Assembly: GCF_025465545.1 (NCBI RefSeq)
Contig: NZ_JAODMK010000003.1
Location: 62,001-126,000, forward strand
Reading direction: 5' to 3'
Length of the DNA: 64,000 nucleotides
DNA from: Naasia sp.
GTDB lineage: Bacteria > Actinomycetota > Actinomycetes > Actinomycetales > Microbacteriaceae
Within the stretch, counting starts at the first letter, position 1, and each line of letters starts with the position of its first letter. The position numbers were made by a program, and so were the translations under genes. This document shows, piece after piece, positions 34,843 to 42,413 of this stretch. The notes under the pieces are model-generated. The model worked only from the letters and a program-made list of their open reading frames with translations. It had not been told where the DNA came from and did no database searches.

Positions 34843-37800
34843 ATGACCGTGCTCCCCCGCATCACCTACCCCGCCGAGCTGCCGGTCAGCGCGATGCGGG
34901 ACGAGATCGCGGCGGTTCTCGCGCGCTCGCAGGTGGTGATCGTCGCGGGAGCGACCGGCTCGGGCAAGACGACCCAGCTGCCGAAGATCTGCCTCGAGCT
35001 GGGGCGCGAGTCGATCGCGCACACACAGCCGCGCCGGATCGCCGCCCGCACCATCGCCGAGCGGATCGCCGACGAGCTCGAAGTCGAGCTCGGCACCCTC
35101 GTCGGCTACCAGGTGCGCTTCACCGACAAGGCGAGCGCGTCCACCCGGGTCAAGCTGATGACCGACGGAATCCTGCTCAACGAGCTCGGCCGGGACCGGA
35201 TGCCGCGCCGGTACGACACGATCATCCTCGACGAGGCGCACGAGCGGAGTCTCAACATCGACTTCCTCCTCGGCTACCTCAAGCGCCTGCTCCCGCAGCG
35301 CCCCGACCTCAAGGTGATCGTCACCTCGGCAACGATCGACCCGGAGAGCTTCGCGCGGCACTTCGCATCGGCCGACGGCACGCCGGCGCCCATCGTCGAG
35401 GTCTCGGGGCGCACCTACCCGGTCGAGATCCGCTACCGCCCGCTCGTCTCGGACGGCTCCGACGAGGACGCCCACCGTCCCGAGGACCGGGACCTCTTCG
35501 AGGGGATCACCGACGCTCTGGACGAGCTGGCCCGCGAGGCGCCGGGCGACGTGCTCGTCTTCCTCTCCGGCGAGAACGAGATCCGCGACGCCGAAGAGGC
35601 GGTGCGGAGCCGGGCCCCCTCGGGAACCGAGGTGCTCCCCCTCTACGGCCGGCTGTCCGCGGCCGATCAGCACCGGGTCTTCGACACCTCCCGCGCTCCG
35701 GGCGTGCGCAGGCGGGTCGTGCTCGCCACCAACGTGGCCGAGACCAGCATCACGGTGCCCGGCATCAAGTACGTGATCGACGGCGGGACCGCGCGGATCT
35801 CGCGCTACGGGGCGCGCTCCAAGGTGCAGCGCCTCCCCATCGAGCCGGTGTCGCAGGCCTCCGCGAATCAGCGGGCCGGCCGCGCAGGCCGCACCAGCGA
35901 CGGCATCGCCATCCGGCTGTACTCGGAGGACGACTACACCCGCCGCTCCGAGTTCACCGACCCGGAGATCCTCCGCACCGGCCTGGCCGCCGTGATCCTG
36001 CAGATGCTCAGCCTCGACCTCGGCGACATGGCCGAGTTCCCCTTCCTGCAGCCGCCGGACTCCCGGGGCATCCGCGACGGCCGGGAGCTGCTGCGGGAGC
36101 TCGGCGCGGTGCGCGACGACGGTGGGCTCACGAAGACCGGACGCGACCTCGCGCGCCTGCCCATCGACCCCCGCTTCGGGCGGATGGTGCTCGAGTCGAA
36201 GCGGAACGGCGTCGCCCGCGAGGTCCTCGCCATCGTCGCCGGCCTCTCCATCCAGGACCCGCGGGAGCGTCCGCTGGAGGCCAGGGACAAGGCCGACCTG
36301 GCGCACGCCCGGTTCGCCGAACCCACCAGCGACTTCCTCTCCCTGCTGAACCTGTGGCACCACATCGAGGACCGCCAGCGCGAGCTGTCCTCCAGCGCCT
36401 TCCGCCGACTGTGCCGCACCGAGTACCTCAACTACCTCCGCATCCGTGAGTGGCAGGACGTGTACCGGCAGCTGGACCGGCTGGCAGGCCAGATCGGGAT
36501 CCGCGCCGGCGAGCGGAAGGTGGATCCGGACGGCATCCACCGGTCGCTGCTGTCCGGCCTGCTCTCCCAGATCGGCGTGCTCGACGAGCGCTCCGCGGCG
36601 CCGGCGGGCAAGGAGAAGGAGAAGGACAAGCGCCGCAGGAGCACCGAGTACCTGGGCGCACGGCAGGTGAAGTTCGCGATCTTCCCCGGCTCCGCGCTGG
36701 CGAAGAAGGCGCCGACCGCGGTGATGGCGGGCGAGCTGGTGGAGACCTCCCGCCTCTTCGCCCGCACGGTTGCCGCCATCGATCCCGCGTGGGCCGAGCG
36801 CCTCGCCGAGGATCTGGTGAAGCGCTCCTACAGCGAGCCGCACTGGGAGGCGAAGCAGGGGGCCGCCGTCGGCTTCGAGAAGGTCACGCTCTACGGGGTT
36901 CCGCTCGTCGCCCGCCGCCGGGTGCAGTGGTCCCGGGTGAATCCGGGGGTCGCCCGCGAGCTCTTCCTGCAGCACGCACTGCTCGACGGCGAGTGGCCGC
37001 CGCACCTCGAGCGGTCCCGCGACCATGACTTCGACTTCGAGCGCGCCAACGCGCGGCTCCTCCGCGAGCTCGGTGATCTGGAGGAGCGCACGCGGCGCCG
37101 CGACATCGTCACCGGAGGCGACGCACTCCTCGACTTCTACGAGTCGCGCATCCCGCCCGAGATCGTGACGGTGCGCGCGTTCCAGGCCTGGTGGAGCGAG
37201 ACGAGGAAGTCGACGCCGGAGCTGCTGACGCTGACGCGGGACGCGCTGCTGGAGGAGCCGGAGAGCGCCGAGGTCGATCCGCTCGCGTTCCCCACCGCGT
37301 GGCGCCAGGGCGATCAGCGGCTGACCCTCCGGTACCGCTTCGAGCCGGGCGCCGAGGACGACGGCGTCACCGTGCAGCTGCCCCTCGCCCTGCTGCCACG
37401 GATCTCGCCGGACGGCTTCGACTGGCTGGTGCCGGGCCTGCGCGAGGACCTCGTGACTGCCCTGCTCCGCTCGCTGCCGAAGGCGATCCGGCGCACGGTC
37501 GTCCCCGCCGGCGACTGGGCGACCCGCCTGCTGGCCGACCTGCCTGCCGACCCTGAAGGGTCGATCACTGCGGCGCTCGCGCGAGCGATCCGGGCGGCGA
37601 ACGGCACCGCGGTCACCGCCGAGGACTTCGACCTCGCCCGCCTGCCCCCGCACCTGCGGATGACCTTCGCCGTCGTCGACGAGCGCGGCACCCGGATCGG
37701 CTTCGGCAAGGACCTCGGCGAGCTGCAGGAGCGGTTCGCGGACCAGGCGCGCGAGTCGGTGTCCCGGCTCTTCGCGGGACCGCGACCGCCCGCGCGGAAG

Positions 37801-38736
37801 GCGGGCCCGCCGCCTCCCGCGAGCACCGGAGGCGCCCGCTTCACGGAGCGCTCCGGCATCACGTCCTGGGACTTCGCGGAGGTCGCCCAGCAGCTCGACG
37901 TCCGCGGCGCCGGCGGCCTCGTCCGCGCCTACCCGGCCCTCGTGGACGAGGGAGAGAGCGTCGCGCTGCGCCTCTTCGGCACCCCCGCCGAGCAGGCGGC
38001 GGCTCAGCGCGCCGGGGTGCGCCGGCTCCTGCACCTCGCCACGCCATCGCCGGTCGCCTACCTCAACGAGCACCTGACCGCCCGGGAGAAGCTGGCCCTG
38101 GCGACGAGCCCGTACCGGAGCGTGCGGGCGCTCTTCGACGACGCGCTGCAGGCGGGGATCGAGGCGCGGGTTCGCGGCCTCTTCCCCGACGGCCTGCTCT
38201 GGACCCGGGAGGACTTCGATCGGGCGCGGGACGAGGTGTCCGCGCACGTGCTCGAGGACCTCTTCGGCACGGTCGCGCTGCTCGCCCGGATCCTTCCGGC
38301 CGCGCGCGAGGCCGAGGCGGCGGTCAAGGCGGCCACGAGCATGGCCCTGCTGCCCGCCCTCACCGACGCGCGCGCCCAGCTGGCCGCGCTCGTGCACCCG
38401 GGCTTCGTGTCCGCCACCGGCCTGCCGCAGCTGGGCCGGCTCCCGGTCTACCTGGCCGGCGTGACCCACCGGATCGCGAAGCTGCGGGAGAACCCGAATC
38501 GGGACCGGGTCTGGATGAACGAGGTGCAGACCGCGACCGAGCGCTACCTCGCCGCAGGGGGCACCCTCCCCCTGCAGCCGGATGCCGACCCGCGGCTGGC
38601 GGCCGTCCGGTGGATGCTCGAGGAGCTGCGGATCAGCCTGTTCGCGCAGCCGCTCGGCGCCCAGGGCCCGATCTCGGCGCAGCGCATCACCCGCGCCCTC
38701 GCCGAACTGCCCACTTCTGCCGCAACTCCGCGCTGA
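34843..38736 (+). CDS. hrpA: ATP-dependent RNA helicase HrpA (DEAH box)
   Basis: 1297 aa, the full HrpA length including the C-terminal DUF3418. Motif I 'VAGATGSGKTTQLPK' near residue 33, 'TQPRRIAARTIAER' (Ia), DEAH box 'LDEAHERSLN' near 128, 'TSATID' (III), 'TNVAETSITVPGIKYVIDGG' (V) and 'QRAGRAGR' (VI). A Lys/Glu-rich patch (AGKEKEKDKRRRS) interrupts the middle. ATG preceded by GGAGGA. HrpA helps rescue stalled or collided ribosomes in E. coli. Confidence 0.96.
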   Translation: MTVLPRITYPAELPVSAMRDEIAAVLARSQVVIVAGATGSGKTTQLPKICLELGRESIAHTQPRRIAARTIAERIADELEVELGTLVGYQVRFTDKASASTRVKLMTDGILLNELGRDRMPRRYDTIILDEAHERSLNIDFLLGYLKRLLPQRPDLKVIVTSATIDPESFARHFASADGTPAPIVEVSGRTYPVEIRYRPLVSDGSDEDAHRPEDRDLFEGITDALDELAREAPGDVLVFLSGENEIRDAEEAVRSRAPSGTEVLPLYGRLSAADQHRVFDTSRAPGVRRRVVLATNVAETSITVPGIKYVIDGGTARISRYGARSKVQRLPIEPVSQASANQRAGRAGRTSDGIAIRLYSEDDYTRRSEFTDPEILRTGLAAVILQMLSLDLGDMAEFPFLQPPDSRGIRDGRELLRELGAVRDDGGLTKTGRDLARLPIDPRFGRMVLESKRNGVAREVLAIVAGLSIQDPRERPLEARDKADLAHARFAEPTSDFLSLLNLWHHIEDRQRELSSSAFRRLCRTEYLNYLRIREWQDVYRQLDRLAGQIGIRAGERKVDPDGIHRSLLSGLLSQIGVLDERSAAPAGKEKEKDKRRRSTEYLGARQVKFAIFPGSALAKKAPTAVMAGELVETSRLFARTVAAIDPAWAERLAEDLVKRSYSEPHWEAKQGAAVGFEKVTLYGVPLVARRRVQWSRVNPGVARELFLQHALLDGEWPPHLERSRDHDFDFERANARLLRELGDLEERTRRRDIVTGGDALLDFYESRIPPEIVTVRAFQAWWSETRKSTPELLTLTRDALLEEPESAEVDPLAFPTAWRQGDQRLTLRYRFEPGAEDDGVTVQLPLALLPRISPDGFDWLVPGLREDLVTALLRSLPKAIRRTVVPAGDWATRLLADLPADPEGSITAALARAIRAANGTAVTAEDFDLARLPPHLRMTFAVVDERGTRIGFGKDLGELQERFADQARESVSRLFAGPRPPARKAGPPPPASTGGARFTERSGITSWDFAEVAQQLDVRGAGGLVRAYPALVDEGESVALRLFGTPAEQAAAQRAGVRRLLHLATPSPVAYLNEHLTAREKLALATSPYRSVRALFDDALQAGIEARVRGLFPDGLLWTREDFDRARDEVSAHVLEDLFGTVALLARILPAAREAEAAVKAATSMALLPALTDARAQLAALVHPGFVSATGLPQLGRLPVYLAGVTHRIAKLRENPNRDRVWMNEVQTATERYLAAGGTLPLQPDADPRLAAVRWMLEELRISLFAQPLGAQGPISAQRITRALAELPTSAATPR

Positions 38737-38756
38737 GATGCGACAGAACTGGGCAG
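38707..38756. terminator. hairpin spanning the hrpA stop codon
   Basis: CTGCCCACTTCTGCCGCA (38707-38724) pairs with TGCGACAGAACTGGGCAG (38739-38756) over 18 bp with two mismatches; the hrpA TGA is in the loop. ACTTCTGC in the left arm is also perfectly complementary to GCAGAAGT at 38763-38770, an alternative pairing that reaches the stop of the convergent DUF1697 gene. Confidence 0.55.
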
Positions 38757-38769
38757 GTCACCGCAGAAG

Positions 38770-39288
38770 TCAGGCGGCGGCGAGGATCTTCTCGAGGGTC
38801 CGGAGGTTGCGGGTGGTGGTGAAGACGGCCTTGCGGCGGGCGAGGAGCTTGCCGAACGGGCTGCCGAGGGTGCTGCCGACCGCGACGCGCCAGTAGATCA
38901 GGCGGCCGCTCGCCTGCACCTGATCGCCCTCGGGCAGCTCGGCTGCCGCAGCACCCAGGTCGGATGCGACCGCCTCCTGTTCGGTGAAGACGACGTAGGC
39001 GTGAGTGTCGTCGCTGCCCTCGAACGGATAGGAGCGGACGGCCGCTGCCACCTCGTCGATCGTCACGACGAGGATCCGCGCGGCGTAGCCGAAGCGCTCG
39101 CCCACGACCGTCTCCAGCCGCCGCGCGAGCCCGTCGGGGGGCAGATCCGCGTCGAAGACCGCGTTGCCGCTCGCGAGCAGGGTCCGCACCTCGCGGAGCC
39201 CCTGCTCGGCGAGCAGCTCGCGCAGCTCCGCCATCGGCACCCGCACGCCGCCCACGTTGACCCCGCGGAAGAGTGCGACGAGCCGCAT
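38770..39288 (-). CDS. DUF1697 domain protein
   Basis: 172 aa with the family N terminus 'RLVALFRGVNVGGVRVPMAELRELLAEQGLREVRTLLASGNAVF'. The function of DUF1697 is unknown. ATG 39288 lies 2 bp after the exporter stop, so the two are one transcription unit. It ends 33 bp from the convergent hrpA stop. Confidence 0.88.
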   Translation of the reverse strand: MRLVALFRGVNVGGVRVPMAELRELLAEQGLREVRTLLASGNAVFDADLPPDGLARRLETVVGERFGYAARILVVTIDEVAAAVRSYPFEGSDDTHAYVVFTEQEAVASDLGAAAAELPEGDQVQASGRLIYWRVAVGSTLGSPFGKLLARRKAVFTTTRNLRTLEKILAAA

Positions 39289-39290
39289 GC

Positions 39291-40838
39291 TCAGTGCCCG
39301 CTGAACCCACCCGGCGCGTTCGCCGGCTTGCGCACGAAGAACACCGAGGCGACGAGGGCGAGGGAGAGGAACGCGCCGACCAGGAACGCCAGTCGCGTGC
39401 CCGCGACCGTTCCCGCCACCCCGCTCACGTCCGCCCCGGCCCCGGCCGCACCGACGGCCAGCACCGTGACGAAGAGCGCGGTGCCCGCGGCTGCGGCCAC
39501 CTGCTGGAACGTGCCCACCACGGCGCTGCCGTGCGAATAGAGGTGCGGCTTGACCGAGCCGAGACCCGAGGTCATGAGCGGCGTGAACGTCGCGGCCAGA
39601 CCGAGACTCAGCGTGATGTTGGTGACGATCAGGAGCCACATCGGCGTCTCCGCGCTCACCGTGGTGAGCACCCACATGGAGCCGCTGATCAGCAGTGCGC
39701 CCGGCAGCAGCAGCAGAAGCGGGCCACGAGCGTCGTAGATGCGGCCGATGAACGGGCTGGCGATGCCCATCAGAAGCCCACCCGGCAAGGTGAGCAGCCC
39801 GGTCTCCAACGGGTTGAGGCCGAGGGCCCGCTGCGCGAAGAACGGGATGAGGATGAACGTGCCGAACATCGTGGCGGTCGCGAGCACCATGGCGCCCATG
39901 GCGATGGAGAAGATCGGCGAGCTGAACACGCGCAGGTCGAGCAGTGCGCGGTCCGAGCGCTGCAGCAGGAGCTGCCGCACGAGGAACAGGAGCAGCGAGA
40001 CCCCGCCCAGCGTGAACAGCACCCAGATGGGGACGCCGCCGCCGCCCTCGGCCGACTGGCCGATGCTCGCCAGGCCGTAGACCAGTCCGCCGAATCCGAG
40101 CGCGGCGAGGGGGATCGAGATGAGGTCGATCTTGGCGCGGGACGTCTCGGAGACGGAGACCATCCACTTCGCGCCGAGCCCCAGCGTGAGGAGTGCGATC
40201 GGGAGCACGAAGCCGAAGATCCAGCGCCAGCCGAAGTTGTCGATGATGAAGCCGGACACCGTGGGGCCGAGCGCGGGTGCCACCGAGATGACGATGGAGA
40301 TGTTGCCCATCATCTGGCCGCGGCGCGCGACCGGGACGAGCGTCATCACGGTCGTCATGAGCAGGGGCATCATGATCGCCGTGCCGGAGGCCTGGATGAC
40401 CCGCGCCAGCAGGAGCACGCCGAACCCGGGAGAGAGCGCGGCCAGCAGCGTGCCGGCGCTGAACAGCGACATGGCGAGCACGAACAGGGTGCGCGTGCGG
40501 ATGCGCTGGATGAGGAAGCCGGTGATCGGGATGACGACCGCCATGGTGAGCATGAAGGCGGTGGTGAGCCATTGTCCGATGCTCGGGCCGATGCCCAGGT
40601 CCTCCTGCAGGACCGGCAGGGCGACGCTCATGACCGTCTCGTTGAGGATCACCGTGAACGCCGCGATCATGAGGACCGCGATCACGTTGCGGTGGTGCCG
40701 CGGCAGGCGTTCGCCGCCATGGTGCCCGGCTTCGGCCGAGGACGCCACGTCCGCCGACCGGACCGCGGGAGACTCGCCGAGCTGGGCGGGAGAGGGCCCC
40801 GTGGCCCCTTTCTCGCTGATGTCTGTGCTGTTCGTCAT
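39291..40838 (-). CDS. DHA2-family MFS drug exporter (14 helices)
   Basis: 515 aa. After a polar N-terminal stretch, 14 hydrophobic helices follow. Motif C is 'LVPVARRGQMMGNISIVISVAPALGPTVSGFI' and the DHA2 first-helix signature 'MIAAFTVILNETVMSVALPVLQEDLGI' is present. ATG 40838 with GGGAGG upstream. The upstream region carries a short dyad that could bind a TetR-type repressor; no regulator gene is adjacent. Confidence 0.92.
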   Translation of the reverse strand: MTNSTDISEKGATGPSPAQLGESPAVRSADVASSAEAGHHGGERLPRHHRNVIAVLMIAAFTVILNETVMSVALPVLQEDLGIGPSIGQWLTTAFMLTMAVVIPITGFLIQRIRTRTLFVLAMSLFSAGTLLAALSPGFGVLLLARVIQASGTAIMMPLLMTTVMTLVPVARRGQMMGNISIVISVAPALGPTVSGFIIDNFGWRWIFGFVLPIALLTLGLGAKWMVSVSETSRAKIDLISIPLAALGFGGLVYGLASIGQSAEGGGGVPIWVLFTLGGVSLLLFLVRQLLLQRSDRALLDLRVFSSPIFSIAMGAMVLATATMFGTFILIPFFAQRALGLNPLETGLLTLPGGLLMGIASPFIGRIYDARGPLLLLLPGALLISGSMWVLTTVSAETPMWLLIVTNITLSLGLAATFTPLMTSGLGSVKPHLYSHGSAVVGTFQQVAAAAGTALFVTVLAVGAAGAGADVSGVAGTVAGTRLAFLVGAFLSLALVASVFFVRKPANAPGGFSGH

Positions 40839-40898
40839 GCGGGACCTCCCGGTCGTGGTGCGCTCAGTCCCCGTGCGCGTTGGACTCGGGAAGCGTAT

Positions 40899-40913
40899 GT
40901 GAACACCGTCCAC
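40899..40913. promoter_or_regulatory. candidate repressor dyad of the DHA2 exporter
   Basis: GTGAACACCGTCCAC is an odd-centred dyad (GTGnAC-nnn-GTnCAC). On the minus strand it lies just upstream of a TACGCT -10 candidate (40893-40898), so a bound repressor would block the promoter. Confidence 0.4.
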
Positions 40914-41026
40914 TTGCCGGCTCACTGTACAAGGCAGCGCCGACACCGCGCCCCGTATTCCCCCCTCCCGGAAAACCCGGCGGAACCACGGTGGGCCACC
41001 CCTTGGCGCGCCGAGGAGGTTCCCCT

Positions 41027-41064
41027 GCCGACCCGGGCGAAGCTCATTTCGAGCCCGGGTCGGC
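41027..41064 (-). terminator. terminator of nrdB
   Basis: GCCGACCCGGGC (41027-41038) pairs perfectly with GCCCGGGTCGGC (41053-41064). It starts 8 bases after the nrdB stop. The loop contains complementary CGAA/TTCG. No long U-run follows. Confidence 0.75.
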
Positions 41065-41071
41065 GGGATCT

Positions 41072-42061
41072 TCAGGACCGGGCGGTCGCCTGCGCGTTGA
41101 CCTCGTATGAGGTGTTCGTCGACTCGAAGAAGTTGACCAGCTGCAAGGTGTCGTTCGCGGTCGCCATCCACTTGGCCGGGTTCGTCACGTTGTACTCCGG
41201 CTCGAACCCGAGCTCCTCGAGGCGCCGGTCAGCCAGGTACTTCACGTACTGGTTGATGTAGTTCGCGTTCAGTCCGAGGATGCCGTTCGGGAGCAGGTCG
41301 TGGTTGTACTGCTCCTCCATCTCGACCGCGTCCGTGATCATCTTCTTGATCTCCGCCGCGAACTCCTCGGTCTGCAGGTCCGGGTTCTCCTCCAGCACGG
41401 TGAGGATCAGATTGATGCCGAACTTCAGGTGCAGGCTCTCGTCGCGGACGATCCAGTCCACGAGCGAGCCGAAGTTGCGCAGCAGGTTCCGCTGACGGAA
41501 CGACAGCGCCACCATGAAGCCCGAATAGAACCAGATGCCCTCGAGGATGATGTTGTAGGCGACCAGGTTGCGGACGAAGTCCTTCTTGCCCGCCGTGGTG
41601 GTGATGTCCAGCTGCTGCTCCGTCATGCGGCGGATGAAGCTGACCTCGAACTCCTCCTTGCGGCGCATCGACGGCACGTCGACATGCGAGTTGTAGGCCT
41701 CGTCGCGGTCGATCGGGAAGGTCTCGAGCACGTACTCGAACGACATGCAGTGGTTCGCCTCCTCCCACATCTGCTTCGCGAGGTAGAGGTGCGCCTCGGG
41801 AGCGTTGATGTAGGGGTAGACGCCGAACGCCAGCGCCTTGTTCACCAGCAGCTCGCTCGGGTTGAAGTAGGACATGAGGAACGTGATCGCGTGCTGCTCC
41901 TCCTCCGTCATCCGCTTGAAGTCGGCGATGTCCTCGCCCAGCTGGATCTCGTTCGGGAACCACGTGTTCGCCACGGCCTGCTCGTAGAGGTCCATCGCCC
42001 ACTTGTACCGGACCGGCTTCAGAAGGAGGCCTTCTTGAATTCCTGTGCCGAGGATTCCCAT
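41072..42061 (-). CDS. nrdB: ribonucleotide reductase R2 subunit, class Ic-type (Phe at the radical site)
   Basis: 329 aa; AAGGAGA precedes ATG 42061. Ferritin-like R2 fold with metal ligands Glu70 ('NPSELLV'), Glu101 and His104 ('WEEANHCMSF'), Glu174 ('IILEGIWF'), Glu208 and His211 ('RDESLHL'). The position of the tyrosyl radical, four residues after the first His, is Phe108, and the first ligand is Glu instead of Asp. With a constant shift of 19, all seven positions match my memory of the Chlamydia trachomatis class Ic residues (E89, E120, H123, F127, E193, E227, H230). So the cofactor is probably Mn/Fe rather than di-iron-tyrosyl. Partner of nrdA upstream. Confidence 0.93.
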   Translation of the reverse strand: MGILGTGIQEGLLLKPVRYKWAMDLYEQAVANTWFPNEIQLGEDIADFKRMTEEEQHAITFLMSYFNPSELLVNKALAFGVYPYINAPEAHLYLAKQMWEEANHCMSFEYVLETFPIDRDEAYNSHVDVPSMRRKEEFEVSFIRRMTEQQLDITTTAGKKDFVRNLVAYNIILEGIWFYSGFMVALSFRQRNLLRNFGSLVDWIVRDESLHLKFGINLILTVLEENPDLQTEEFAAEIKKMITDAVEMEEQYNHDLLPNGILGLNANYINQYVKYLADRRLEELGFEPEYNVTNPAKWMATANDTLQLVNFFESTNTSYEVNAQATARS

Positions 42062-42082
42062 GTTCTCTCCTTGTCTTGGGGC

Positions 42083-42193
42083 GGAATCGGGCGGGACCCT
42101 CGCCTGGTGCTCAGACATTGGCTTGGGTTGGTGGCCTGTAGGGCCACCAACCCAACCCAAAACTCGCCTGCGGCGAGCATCCCGCCCGATTCC
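42083..42193 (-). promoter_or_regulatory. structured nrdB leader with alternative pairings
   Basis: Outer arms 42172-42193 and 42083-42104 are complementary over 22 nt with two mismatches. They enclose a perfect 14-bp hairpin (42123-42136 with 42142-42155, loop 5 nt). The 3' end of the first-transcribed arm (CTCGCC, 42172-42177) can instead pair with GGCGAG at 42163-42168 to form a small terminator-like hairpin. The two pairings exclude each other, a layout typical of attenuators and riboswitches. A MITE with 22-bp terminal repeats is an alternative reading; no target-site duplication is evident. Confidence 0.6.
42159..42177 (-). terminator. small intrinsic-type terminator in the nrdB leader
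   Basis: On the minus strand CTCGCC-GCA-GGCGAG is followed directly by TTTT. The stem is only 6 bp, but it is one of the few U-runs in the window, and it lies between the nrdA tail ORF and nrdB. Confidence 0.5.
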
Positions 42194-42305
42194 TCAGCCG
42201 ACTGGGAGCCGAACTGAGTCACCGAGGTACTTCTACTGCTGCTGTATATAACCGCGGTGGTGCTGCGGCTATTCGGAATGGAAGTGAAGAAACGGAAGGA
42301 AAGCG

Positions 42306-42413
42306 CTACTGGCAGGAGTCGCACATGAGGAGGTCCATGGGGTCCATCGGGACGATGTAGAGGGAACCCGTGGCGGTGGAGACGTCGCCCATGCCGAGCT
42401 CGCGCCCGCTCAT
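42306..42413 (-). CDS. 35-aa ORF resembling the detached NrdA redox tail
   Basis: ATG 42413 overlaps the nrdA stop (ATGA), with GAAGG seven bases upstream. The product ends in 'PMDLLMCDSCQ', a C-x-x-C tail of the kind found at the extreme C terminus of class I R1 proteins, where it re-reduces the active-site disulfide. The nrdA frame itself has no such Cys pair at its end. The tail lies in the -1 frame relative to nrdA, and that frame is open well upstream. Frameshifting, a trans-acting peptide, or a missing base in the assembly are all possible. Confidence 0.6.
   Translation of the reverse strand: MSGRELGMGDVSTATGSLYIVPMDPMDLLMCDSCQ

Noticed and set aside
34768..38469. 1233-codon open frame antisense to hrpA
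   Set aside because: Same composition bias, and hrpA carries every helicase motif in order; long antisense frames are expected at this G+C.
42083..42193. Calling the nrdB leader a MITE
   Set aside because: Terminal inverted repeats are present but no target-site duplication or second copy is visible in the window; kept only as an alternative.
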